Below are positions 1-10,216 of a DNA stretch of 64,000 bases, piece after piece. The stretch comes from Ulva prolifera (Eukaryota; Chlorophyta; Ulvophyceae; Ulvales; Ulvaceae). The stretch lies in contig CM041198.1 of assembly GCA_023078555.1 (NCBI GenBank), positions 3,085,354 to 3,149,353 of the forward strand. Direction: 5' to 3'. Position numbers and translations under genes: made by a program. A model generated the notes under the pieces. The model saw nothing but the letters and a program-made list of their open reading frames with translations. It was not told where the DNA came from and ran no database searches. The stretch's first letter is position 1; each line of letters starts with the position of its first letter.

Positions 1-740
1 ACTTTGATGCTGGCAGCAATGGTGGCCTGCCCCGCTCGCGACAGAAATGTGCTTCAGCAGATCATTCATCGTTCTCACTGTTCCGGACAGGCATAGCCAT
101 TCTATCGTTTCCAAACACAATTATCACCGAAGTGCAGTTGTGTTTTTGCGTCGTGGCACGAAAGCCGACCCGCTGGAACGGAGAGGCTTCCGATCGGACG
201 TAATGCCAAAAGCGCGGTCGATTACGAATTCGAAGTTGCTGTGTAAAAGTGCGACGGGATGCCGAGCAGTACAGTCGAGAAGCAGTCGCCAAGTGCTACA
301 GCGACACTAAATGACAGCGCAAACTCGCCGTGAAAGCCATGCTGTACATGAAAATGACAAACTAAGAATGTCGCGTGTTTCTGCTGTTGTCCTGATGCCC
401 GTGCTTGGAGTTTTATCGAGACTGCGTGCCAGCGAGGGTGGCGTGGTGTACAACCGTCAGGGAAAATAACATGGGGGGGGCAACAAGAGGCGAGTCCTCA
501 ACGCTTTTGATGATGACTGACGTTGCGTATGAATTCGCAGCAGTATATAGGCTGCAACCAATTGTGACGCACATCAAGCGTTGCCCAGACTGAACATACA
601 GGTTGTGTCTTCGTTTCTGTCACAGATTGCCGGAAGGTGTATGTGTACACGGCTTCTCCTGCGCATATTCGATCGGATATGCGCAGATTTAGGTTCTAGT
701 GATGTTAGCTATGAGGCAGCGTGCGAAGCCATCACTGAAA
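1..740. other. No gene recognised
   Basis: Only short open frames on both strands, with no family resemblance, no paired splice signals and no RNA gene that I can see. The sequence lies just left of the point (about 745) where similarity to the second glycosyltransferase copy begins. Confidence 0.5.
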
Positions 741-1016
741 TTGCAAGCTCGACATAGACACTGCTGCCTCGCCCGATTCACTCGGTACGGACTGCAGCAG
801 ATGCTCGAAGCCATTCACCGACGGACAGCATTCGCAGAAAATTAGGATTCAGATACTGACCAAGGTGCGTACCCTATCGCCATCGACCGACAGCTGCAGC
901 CCGCAAACATTCGGTTCGAACGCACGGTTTATCACTCTAGACTCAATTGCGCACCACCGTGTCACAAGACGCCCTGATTGGCGTCATCACTTGCTTCAGG
1001 AGAATTTTGATACATT

Positions 1017-2766
1017 ATGGTCGGCTTCCGGACATCCAATGTGTGCAAACTCCTGTTCGCAGCCATCGCAATGGGCCTAGCACCATCGCCTTGGGCTGCG
1101 GAGGCTGGGGAGCGCGAGGCAGCCAGGCATGACTCAGACGCGCTATCTCGAAGTTCTTTCAGAGCAGGCCGCATTTCTTCGCACGACAGCGGTGTGGCCC
1201 CATGTTGTCTTGGCGTCCATCTTGTTGCGCGGTTTTAACATACAACCTGTCTCGAGACACGAATGTGCGGCCTAGCTCATGATCCTATACGCTGCAAAAC
1301 CAGCTGCCATATAATCACCGGTACATAGTGCAGGAATGCCAAAACATAAATTGCTGTCTGAGGACTCCACAAGCACAGGCAGGGCTGCGGTGGTTGCGTT
1401 TCAACAAAACGAGGAAGACTTGCTTGCCGACTGGATCTCGTACCATTCCAAAATCTTCGGCTTCGCCAACATTTATGTCATTGACCACAACAGTACTTCT
1501 CTCCCTATTGTGCATTTTCTGTCTTTTGCCGAGACGTTGGGAGTGACGGTTATTCGATTTGACGGCCCCTTCATCATGAAACATCAGTTGCTGACCGATA
1601 CGATGCACGGCATACTTGACAAGCACTCAGATGTTGATTTCGTCATCCCCCTGGATGTTGACGAATTCATTGTGGCGCGGGATGTGGCTGCCCCGAACGG
1701 AGAAACCTACACGACGTCGCCGAGCATGATCACACATCACCTGGGAGCTCTGCCACGCGACGGCTTTAAGTACAAATTTAGCGCTATTCAGGCAGCAGCC
1801 TGCAGGGCGGATGACGTGTCCTTGGAGGAGCCCAACCAGAGCAGGGTCCAAACTGCAATGTACTTTGCAAAGCCTACGTTTCAAAAGAGGCACAAAACGT
1901 TCTATGGCCGGCAAGGATTCGTCAACACTGACCAGGGCAACCACGTTGGCAAGGTGGAAAATGATGCACTCTGCGAAGGGCTTGCTGGTGTGAAGAGAAG
2001 CGGAGACGATTCTGAACATCATGTCAATGATGATGGAATCGCTAGCACCTTCGAGTTTACCTCAGATGGAATGGAATGCTTTCACAAAACTCCACTTGCG
2101 ATAGTGCATTATGGAATCTATGCCCTGTCGTACTCTATGTGGCAACGAAAAATGTACCGGGGAGCACATGCATATGGGTTCCAGTGGGAGGCTGACCAGA
2201 AGACTGTCGACTGTGGTACACGTGCGCCTTCTGTTGCCTCATCATCGTCTCTCAATGCCCCACTTACTAGGGTCCTGATGCTGTGGACCTTTTGTATCCT
2301 GGTGATCTAGGCACATGGGGCGCAGACCCCTGACGTATCTGCTGCTGTGGGCGCTTTTGCTCTGTGCAGAATCTGAATGCGCAGTGCATGTCATGTGGGT
2401 CCTGATTCCACAGAGCTGCAAAGCTAAGATGAAACTATGGCTCGGTCCAGTCATAGCTTGACTGCACGGATGGTGTGCGTGGAGTCGGCGTATGCAGCTC
2501 GGTGGCCAGCATGCCGCATGTGCTGACCTCTCGCAACCACGAATGTGCCACCAAATGCCGGGGTGATGCGTACGGACATGCCTGTTTCTGCAGGGATGGG
2601 CGGCGCGTACTGCGAATCTGTCAACAAGATGCACGAGGATCCTGAGGGGATGAGGATGAAAGTGGAGCGATCGCACTGCGAGGGCGAGCTGCGCTACAGC
2701 GCCTTTGTCTCAGCAGCTTTACTAGGAGTCACGAGCAGCATTGACTTCACAGGCCCTCCGGAATGA
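1017..2766 (+). CDS. Secreted/luminal GT2-type glycosyltransferase, paralogue 1
   Basis: Three exons, 1017-1191, 1334-2215 and 2594-2766, joined in phase 1 both times, giving 409 aa. Residues 1-28 form a signal peptide or signal anchor (hydrophobic LLFAAIAMGLAPSPWAA), so the enzyme should act in the secretory pathway. The core resembles the Glyco_tranf_2_4 / GT92-like fold: NEEDLLADWISYH (acceptor-side helix), IYVIDHNSTS, then PLDVDEFIVA with the DxD-type metal/nucleotide-sugar motif at about 166-168. The sugar and acceptor cannot be inferred. The third exon starts ..GMGGAYCESVNK and would be missed by single-ORF calling, since exon 2 also stays open to a stop at 2310. It is supported because the second copy (7281-9029) has an exon at the same place, same phase and similar protein sequence. 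Start chosen at the ATG that aligns in both copies; exon 1 is 175 nt in each. Confidence 0.82.
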
Positions 2767-2869
2767 CACCGCCACTAGTGTGTGCTGACTGTGCATGGCG
2801 CTACAGCGCACGTGCATCGCCTGCACGCTCAATGCTGTGTAGTCGGAGCATCAAGTACACGCTGGTATG

Positions 2870-4190
2870 TGGGTTATGGGGACAAGAGTGGCAGGCCAGG
2901 TGGCACCACGAAAACAGTACACAGCTGAAAACAGTTCCAAATGCCAGCAACTAGCCGGCGCAGCAGCCTCTGTAGAAAAACGCACCCGTTCACCTCTGGC
3001 GCCGAGCGAAGCACAGCGCGCCCGCCAGCACAAGCAGAACACAGCGCGCCCGCCAGCACAAGCAGAGCACAGCGCGCCCGCCAGCACAAGCAGAGCACAG
3101 CGCGCCCGCCAGCACAAGCAGAGCACAGCGCGCCCGCCAGCACAAGCAGAGCACAGCGCGCCACCCACAGTGACGAATACAAACACCACACACAAGTACA
3201 AAGACACACGTGCACACATCTGGCCGTACGTGCAGACTCACTCACACGCACCCACATGCAAAAGCACCTATGCAGCCGCGCACGAGGCTGGGCCCTCCCG
3301 ACACGTCCGCAACACAGCAGCCGCACCGCCATGCATGCATCCAGTGTCAGCCAAGGCCTGTACCAGACCACACCAGGGGCATGCCGGCCGCGCCCGCAGT
3401 ACCCCAGACTATGCATCCACCACCCACCCCCCGCATGCTGGATTGAGCTGGGCAGCTCAAAGGAAAACGCTGCCAGATGATCGCGTTGAGTGGCGTGTGG
3501 TGGGACGGCCCGCCGCTCAAGGCGGATGGCCTGTGAGCGGCGAGCAATCGCCGGTCAGGACTGTGAGGCATCGCATGCTTGCCTTGCGGTTGAGGGGGCG
3601 GCAGTGCGTACGGACGTGGCGAGGGAGCGCACGGCAGGGGGTCGCGGAAAGTGTGCGTGTTGCATGCGCAATGAACTGTCGGCCCAAGGCCGTGCCAGAC
3701 CCTGCAGCCACATCGGCGTGCCGGCGTTGCGTTGTCCTCTGTTGACGAACGCACAGGCGGCCGGGCCGGTGCGGCTGCATGTCTCAAGCGGCCGCGGAGC
3801 CAGGGTGAAGGCAGCCGCGCCGGCCCGGCCGTAACCGCCGCGTGCCGGTCAGCAGCCTCTGCCGATGGGCGATGGCGGATTGCAGCGGCGCCGGCATTCG
3901 AGGCCGCCAGCGGCTGGAGGACGCACACGTCACTGATCACCGGCGCGCCCGGAATGCAAGCAAAGATGTCGCCGCGCTGAGTGGGTCTGCGAGCGCGGGG
4001 AAACGGCCCTGGTGGCGCGGCCTGTACAGGGGCAGACTGTCGCGGCGGATGTGTCGCAGTGGGTGTGGGCGTCTCGCCTCACCTGGCGTTGCGTCAGCAC
4101 AATTGCAGACTGCTGTAGATTGGGTTGGACTTGGGGTGATGCGGAATTAGTGTTAGTTGTCAGGAGTCCTGCAGCGGCAAGTTTGAAGTC
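2870..4190. other. GC-rich insertion block inside duplication copy 1
   Basis: The flanks (before about 2.87 kb and after about 4.19 kb) resemble consecutive sequence near 9.11-9.2 kb in the second copy, so this interval looks inserted in copy 1 or lost from copy 2. It is clearly more GC-rich than its surroundings and begins with a 28-bp minisatellite followed by CA-rich sequence. Long frames run on both strands (for example 2867-3745 plus and 3347-3940 minus). They are what GC-rich, stop-poor DNA gives, and they show no recognisable domain. Confidence 0.5.
3014..3163. repeat. 28-bp minisatellite, about 5.4 units
   Basis: Unit starts CAGCGCGCCCGCCAGC and begins at 3014, 3042, 3070, 3098 and 3126, with a truncated unit at 3154. 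Units are nearly identical; the first differs by one base near its end. 28 is not a multiple of 3, so any reading frame changes phase each unit and the array is unlikely to be coding. Confidence 0.93.
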
Positions 4191-4725
4191 GCACCTCAAG
4201 TGCCTATGATGAGAACTTCACGCCCTGGCATGGGAGTGCAGGTTGAGATGCTGATGTGAAACAAGCATACAGGCGATGAAGTGGGATGTTGATGTGCCTA
4301 CCAGAACGGATCATGATCCTGAATCACTGGCTATGTAGTCATGGATACACACATATTCCGTGCACTGGTAATTCATTCGCAACAAACCAGAAACCCACAT
4401 CAATGTAAATTGCCACCATCACTCGGGAATCGACTGCTGAGCTGAAATCCCTCTTGGCGTTCACATCCTGTCTCGCAATGGCACGTGTATCTGATCATTG
4501 TACTGCAGATGATGCTTCACTCACGCCTGTAGACGCAGCATGGTGCCGAATATCCGCATACTCAGGGATCATGATTTGTGCACTTTCCATACAAGTCATT
4601 TATACGCACACATCTCGAGATATGTAAGCCCTGGCCCGGCCAAGCATGGTCATGCCCGAGGCAAGCTCGTGAGACAGGCTCGTCAACAACGTGAGTATAT
4701 TGTGAAGAGCACGCTTTACGCGATA

Positions 4726-4980
4726 TCAAGCAATGTGCAGCAAGGCGAATACATCATAAAAATCAAATGTTGCCATTCGGTGCAGCGGTTGATGGAGCAC
4801 AACACGTAGAGCTGGAGAGTTGCAGCTGAATACAACACTGTAACGAGTCGCTGCTGCTGGGCTCGACAATATAACATCGCTGACACACTTTACGCTTTGG
4901 GTGCAGCGAGCAGCCGGAGCACGTATAAAGGCTACATAAGCTGCAAACGCATCAAGCATAGTCGCGGACGCCGAGTCATG
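4726..4980 (-). CDS. Candidate exon of an unrecognised minus-strand gene (copy 1)
   Basis: A minus-strand frame here contains SDVILSSPAAATRYSVVF and ends shortly after a run with HRMATFDFYDVF. The equivalent place in the second duplication copy (about 9660-9880, minus) reads SDVFFAGLAAVTF.., with further scattered identities in the same frame. Conserved frame between diverged copies suggests coding sequence, convergent to the glycosyltransferase gene. I cannot set exon boundaries or name a family. Confidence 0.3.
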   Translation of the reverse strand, partial: HDSASATMLDAFAAYVAFIRAPAARCTQSVKCVSDVILSSPAAATRYSVVFSCNSPALRVVLHQPLHRMATFDFYDVFALLHIA

Positions 4981-5601
4981 CAGGACAGTGCCCGATGCCT
5001 GCAAACGCGGTTGCATATGCTTCCAAGGCTACATGGATTGCAGCTCACCAGCCATTGGCATCGATGAACACGGCAGAGCGATGTGTTTGCGGCGTTCTGC
5101 ACACATCAGCGGTCTGTGGTGGCAAGACCGTACGTGTCCAGCCCACCTTACCTGTACTGTCTGAGGTAGAAAAGTGCACTGGTTGGTGCTGGTTACACGA
5201 CAGTCACGGACTAGTCACGGACAGACACGACATGTTTCGGCCTTGCCAGACGGCCTCGTCAGATGTCTAGGTGAGCCAAGCAAACAGCGTCGATCCCAGA
5301 AAGCATGTTTCGAATATGCAGCCCTCGAGAGCGAGGCTGGCCGCGTCCGGCAATTCACCGGGAGCACAGAAAAAACTAACATGGGGCAAGAAAACGGGAC
5401 AGTGACATCACGTCGCCCACAAGAGTGAGCAATGCATGCAAGAGGCGGCACAGTGCACCTCCGCAGCACCTCCACCACGCGTGGCAGCAGCCCCACGAGA
5501 AGAAATGGCAACTGCCGAAAGAACGCAGGAGACAGGAACAGCTAGATAGCAGTGTCCACGGACAGAACAGCAAGCCCTTGTCGGCAGCCAACAGACACCC
5601 G

Positions 5602-6682
5602 CTAGAGGACGCGCAGCGACCAAGCCCACGTCACGTTGCAGCCAAAAGCCGCAGAAACACTCCCTGCAGGGATGCCGGCGTAGGTTTTGTCCTCCAGGAT
5701 GCCAGGATGGAAACTGAGAACCGCTCTGCGCGTCTGCGCAGCCGTGAAGCCGAGGCGCGAGGTGTTGAGCCAGATGGCGAGAAAACCAGTGGCGTGGAGA
5801 AGGCCGCCGAGAGAGGCGGAGGTGCTGTCGCGGAGGCGCGCACACATGCCCATCACCCATGCACGGAAGCAGACGCGGCCCGCGCGGCCAGCAGAGGGGA
5901 AGAAGGTAAGCCGCGGCGGCGGGAGCTGCTGCAGGTGGGCAGGACCATTCTTCGGGCGGAAGAGTAGATGGATGTGGGTGGTTCGATGATGACCCGATGT
6001 TCATGATGCAGCCATCCGCGGCGGGATGTCCATGATGCAGCCATCCGCGGCGTCCTCACAGACCATGCATGCCCACGGGATACGCAGCGTCGGGTGCGGC
6101 ATTCACGGCGAGGTGGTGTGCGCGGGGTGCTCAGAGCAGGCAATGAAGATACCGTCATCGACATACCTGAGACCTGCGATGCGGCTGGTTAGCTGTGGCC
6201 CGAGGCGGGCATGGAGGGAATGCCCCATTGGCAATGCACACCATGGCCATTGCAGGGGAGATGTAGCCGCCCATGGCCGCGCCACGGGGTCGTCGCCGAA
6301 CCTGGTTACCGACCTTGACGAATGTGTGGTGTAGTTCGAAGAGGAGGGCCGGGACAAGGGGAGGCATGGCGGTGCGGATGCATTGCGGCGGGGAGGACCC
6401 TGTAGACGGTACCACGGCGCTCCTGCGGAGGTGAACGTTCCACGCGGTGATGTCACAGGTGCCAGTGTAGAGAGCCGAGCCCTGGTTGGCCGCAGTGGCA
6501 ATCGCATCATACGGGAGTTCAGTGAACATGTTTTTCACGAAGGCGCGCCGGTGCCCAGGTATGTTCCGGCATTGGTGCACCGTCGCAGCAAGCTTGCTCT
6601 TCAGTTCCTGTGTGCTGGTACCATTGAAGTGATCCGGGAGACCGCCAATGACACGAACGATGTGCATCCATACCAGGCCCAC
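5602..6682 (-). pseudogene. Decayed reverse-transcriptase-like element
   Basis: Minus strand. The first frame (6682 to 6155) contains VKNMFTELPYD, the context of RT motif A in a group of algal RT-like proteins. The aspartate expected just before VKNMFT is a phenylalanine. Motif B follows as GAAMGGYISPAMAM (about 6283-6242). The catalytic motif C, RYVDDGIFIA (about 6168-6139), lies in a different frame, so at least one frameshift separates B from C. Further downstream, a third frame (5856-5602) has a helical stretch, GGLLHATGFLAIWL.., compatible with the RT thumb or C-terminal region. Missing motif-A Asp plus frame changes mean it is not functional. No long terminal repeats, integrase or endonuclease domain are visible, so the element class is unresolved. 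It sits between the two glycosyltransferase duplication units. Confidence 0.62.
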
Positions 6683-7280
6683 TGACTGCAGTGCTTTGCG
6701 GCCACTTTACCTGGCCTGGCTGCATGCATTGTGCTGCGGCGCCCGCAAAGCAGATACACGCATGCAACGTGAGGCGAGTCCCCGAAGCTGCTCGATTGAT
6801 CAACGTACCTCGCATATTGTGCGAAGCCTGTAACACACGTAAGATGATTGATCGTGACCCACAGCAGGCATTGCTCAAACTGAATATCGTGTATCCTTGA
6901 TGTTGTGACACTCAGCCAGAAGGCATACGCGCTGAACGCTTCTAATGCACTGAGTTGATCGGAACTGCGCAATCGTGGATTGTTGTGTTTTTAGCTGCGA
7001 CGTCATCATGCGAGTTGCAAGCTCGACATAGACATTGCTGCCTCACACAATTCACTTGACACAGACTACAGATGCCCAAAGCCAAGTGACGAGAATAGCA
7101 GCCAACAGAAGTGAATCTCGGGTACGTACATCTACAGTAGCACTATCAGCCCGAAAGCTGCAGCCCGCAAACGTGCGCTCCACACGCACGGTTTATGATT
7201 CTAGACTGAAATGCTCACCCTCCTGTCACAAAACATGCTAAACAACGTCAATGCTTGCTGAAGGACTGATTCAATCATTT

Positions 7281-9029
7281 ATGCCTGGCTTCCGGATGTC
7301 CAGTGTCGGCAAACTTCTGCTCGCAGCCATCACACTGGGCCTGGTGCCATCGTCGTGGGCTGCGGAGGCTGGGGAGCGCGAGGCAGCCAGGCATGACTCA
7401 GACGCGTTATCTCTAGCTTCACTCAGGACAGGACGTTACCCTTCGTACGACAATGGTGTCGCCCCGTCCTGTGTCGCATGTTGTCTGCCACAGACCAAGG
7501 CACAACTGTGCGGCAGAGCTCATGATCCAATATGCTAAAAATCGACTATCATGCAATCATCGATCGCCGTTGCAGGAATTCCGGAACGCAAATTGCTGTC
7601 TCTGGACTCCACGAACTCGGGCAGGGCTGCATTGGTTGTGTTCCAACAAAATGAGGAAGACTTGCTGGCCGATTGGATCTCATACCATGGCAGAATTTTC
7701 GGCTTTGCCAGTATCTATGTTATTGACCACAACAGTAATTCACTTCCCGTTTTGAATTTTCTGTCTTTTGCCGAGAGACTGGGGGTCACGATTATTCGAT
7801 TTGACGGCCCCTTTATCATGAAGCATCAGTTGCTGACAGATACGATGCACGGCATATTGGACAAGCACTCAGATGTTGATTTGGTCATCCCCCTGGATAT
7901 TGACGAATTCATTGTGGCACGGGATTTTGATGCCCGGAACAGTGTTACCTACTCGACGTCGCCAAGCATGATCATGCATCACCTGGGGGCCTTGCCACGT
8001 GATGGCTTCAAGTACAAATTTGGTGCTATTCAAGCCGCAGCCTGCAGGGTGGATGACGTGTCCTTGGAGAGGCCCCACCGCCGCCGAGTCCAATCTTCAT
8101 TGTACTTTGGGCAGCCTACCTTTAATGACCGGTACAAAACGTTCTATGGGCGGCAAGGTTTCATCAACACGGACCAGGGAAATCATGACGGCAAGGCTGA
8201 AAATGATTTACTCTGCGAAGAGCTTGCTAATCTGAAGCAACACGCAGAAGACTCTGGAAATCATGACATTGGTAGTATGGCTGACGATGGCATTGCCAGC
8301 ACATTCGTGTTTGCCAAAAATGGCAAGGACTGCTTTCACCAAACTGCACTTGCAGTGGTGCATTATGGAATTTTTGCTCTCTCGTTCACAAAGTGGCGTC
8401 AAAAAAAGTATCGCGGAGCGCGTGCATATGGTTTCCGGTGGAAAGATGACCACGAAATCATTGACTGTGGTGAAAGTGCGTTCCTTGCTCCCTCATCATC
8501 GTCTCTCCAAGCTCAACATACCAGGGCGATGATGCTACATACCTCCAGTATCGTTTGTCCGTTTGGGTCGCACACCCCCGTTGCATCTGCTGCTGTGGCT
8601 GCTGCCGCTTATTCACAATCAGAATGCTCGGGGCACAGCATGCGGTCCTGGTGATGCAGAGCTGACTAGCTCCGATACGGATGTTGGCTGAGTTCATCCT
8701 GGCGCCCTGTACGTATGGTGTGCGTGGAGGCAGCGGAGGCAGCGTTGGCAGCTTGGCAGTCAGCATGGCAAAATGTGATGACCTCTTGCAAACTAGAGTA
8801 TGCCATCAGATGCCGGTGACGTCAAGATGTCCCCGTCTGTGCAGGGCTAGGCACCGCGTATTGTGAGTCTGTCAACAAGTTGCACAAAGACCCTGAGGGG
8901 ACAAAGTTGGAAGTGGAGCAATCAAACTGCAGGAATGAGCTGAGCTATAGCACGTTCATGTCTGCAGCTATGATAGGAGTCACAGAAAGCATCGACTTCA
9001 CAACAGCTCCGAAATTACCACACGACTAG
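7281..9029 (+). CDS. Secreted/luminal GT2-type glycosyltransferase, paralogue 2
   Basis: Three exons, 7281-7455, 7576-8469 and 8845-9029, both junctions phase 1, giving 417 aa. Exon 1 is 175 nt, exactly as in paralogue 1, and encodes a signal peptide (KLLLAAITLGLVPSSWAA). Exon 2 has NEEDLLADWISYH, IYVIDHNSNS and PLDIDEFIVA, whose DID is the metal-binding DxD. Exon 3 reads LGTAYCESVNKLHKDPEG.., clearly homologous to exon 3 of the first copy, and ends at the TAG at 9027-9029. Without splicing, exon 2 would run to a stop at 8652-8654 with a low-complexity, unconserved tail. Conservation therefore favours the spliced form. Donors are GTGTCG and GTGAAA, acceptors GCAG. Role: transfer of an unknown sugar in the ER/Golgi lumen or outside the cell; the substrate is not inferable. 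Confidence 0.82.
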
Positions 9030-9539
9030 TGTGTACTGACCGCATGAGGTACTACAGTCCAATTGCACTTGCATCGCCTGCACACTCGATGCTATGTGTC
9101 CAGATCATCAAAAACAGATGTGTGCGTATGTGAAATAACGGGCCTTGGGGTGGTGCAGAACATGGTATTAGATAATGGGAGTCTTCGTGGAGGCTGAGTC
9201 ACACTGGCTGACCGATTGCGAGGTGAACTGACTATGGGAATGCTGTTGTGATGCTGATGTGTCTGATCAAACTGCACATGGCCCTCGACGCTGGTTCTGG
9301 CTATGTCATCACGCACATAAACACTGCATGAACTGCAACAACAGTGGCTCCACACGGTTCAGTCATCCTTAACATCGTTTGTACCACATTCGACATTGTT
9401 GCGAAACGTCGAGCCAACTGGGAACTGAATTTTGAGCATAGATTTTGAGACCTTTTGTAAATCTGGTTTTACAGTAGCACGAATCTGCATGGTGAACAAC
9501 AAATGTTGCACACATGTAGACGCAGCATGCTGCAGTGCA

Positions 9540-9880
9540 TCAACGAGCGAATTTGATTGTCCATTCAAGCTGAGTGTACTCACATAGGCAGGCCGTTGCC
9601 TCACCAGGCCCAAAGCCAGCTCGTGAGACGTGCAGAGCAACAACCTGAAGAGCACGCTTGCCCACACATGACGAGGCACGCAGCAGCCGCAACAAACCAG
9701 TAAATGCTTGTGATGCCTTCCGCTGCATCGCTTTTGGCAGCTCAAACACGTACTGCTCGGGAGTGGCTGTGCAAAAAGTCACAGCTGCTAGGCCGGCGAA
9801 AAACACATCGCTGATAGTTGTTGTGCCTGAAGCACGACTAGATAAAAGAAATATGATATGTACAAGTTGTGCAGCTGCCG
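9540..9880 (-). CDS. Candidate exon of an unrecognised minus-strand gene (copy 2)
   Basis: The minus-strand frame contains TISDVFFAGLAAVTF and LLRLLRASSCVGKRALQVV. It aligns weakly but in frame with the candidate exon at 4726-4980 in the other duplication copy, and is longer and more intact here. It would be convergent with the glycosyltransferase gene. Start, splice sites and function are unknown; it could also be a shadow frame. Confidence 0.3.
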
Positions 9881-10216
9881 CAAGCACCGGCTGGCTGCAA
9901 GCGACGACTTCCCAAGCACTGGAGATTCATGCTGTTACCGAATCACCGCTAGTCCGTGCAGTCGATGCAGCTTACTTTGGCACGCCATCAACTACTCAGC
10001 TTCACACCGGATACTTTTCAGCTGATCGGAATATCCGAAATGCGATCTCATGTCGCGTACACATACGTGCACCTACCTGCCTCGCTGGCTTTGTCCTTGT
10101 AACACATACGTGCACCACTTGAGTAGTACCAGCCGGTGCTGACGCCAGAAGTCACTATGTGTCAAGCGATAGAGCAAGCCGGTCCCAGGGAAGTCTTCTG
10201 TGTGTCTCATGGGTGA

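Larger units (their letters stand above)
745..5340. repeat. Segmental duplication, copy 1 (glycosyltransferase locus)
   Basis: Matches about 7018-10215 in direct orientation. Shared blocks include GCAAGCTCGACATAGACA upstream of both genes (about 745 and 7018), all three exons of the glycosyltransferase, and 3' flanking blocks such as the stretch with GTAGACGCAGCATG (4530 and 9516) and AAGAGCACGCTT (4705 and 9648). Copy 1 is longer because of a GC-rich insertion (about 2.87-4.19 kb). Divergence is substantial, so the duplication is not recent. The outer limits are approximate because I aligned by eye. Confidence 0.75.
7018..10215. repeat. Segmental duplication, copy 2 (glycosyltransferase locus)
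   Basis: Direct-orientation counterpart of about 745-5340. It lacks the minisatellite-bearing GC-rich block of copy 1. Its right edge near 10215 (similar to about 5340) abuts the unrecognised minus-strand gene at 10217-11705, which has no counterpart beside copy 1. Confidence 0.75.

Noticed and set aside
2216..2310. Unspliced C-terminus of glycosyltransferase paralogue 1
   Set aside because: The extension beyond DCG is not conserved between paralogues, whereas the third exon is. Kept only as a possible minor isoform.
2867..3745. 292-codon plus-strand frame across the minisatellite
   Set aside because: The 28-bp array shifts frame every unit, so all three frames look open and repetitive; GC-rich DNA gives similar frames on the minus strand. 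No domain and no counterpart in duplication copy 2.
5425..5967. 180-codon plus-strand frame
   Set aside because: Antisense to the RT-like relic in GC-rich sequence; Arg/Glu/Ala-rich with no family signal.
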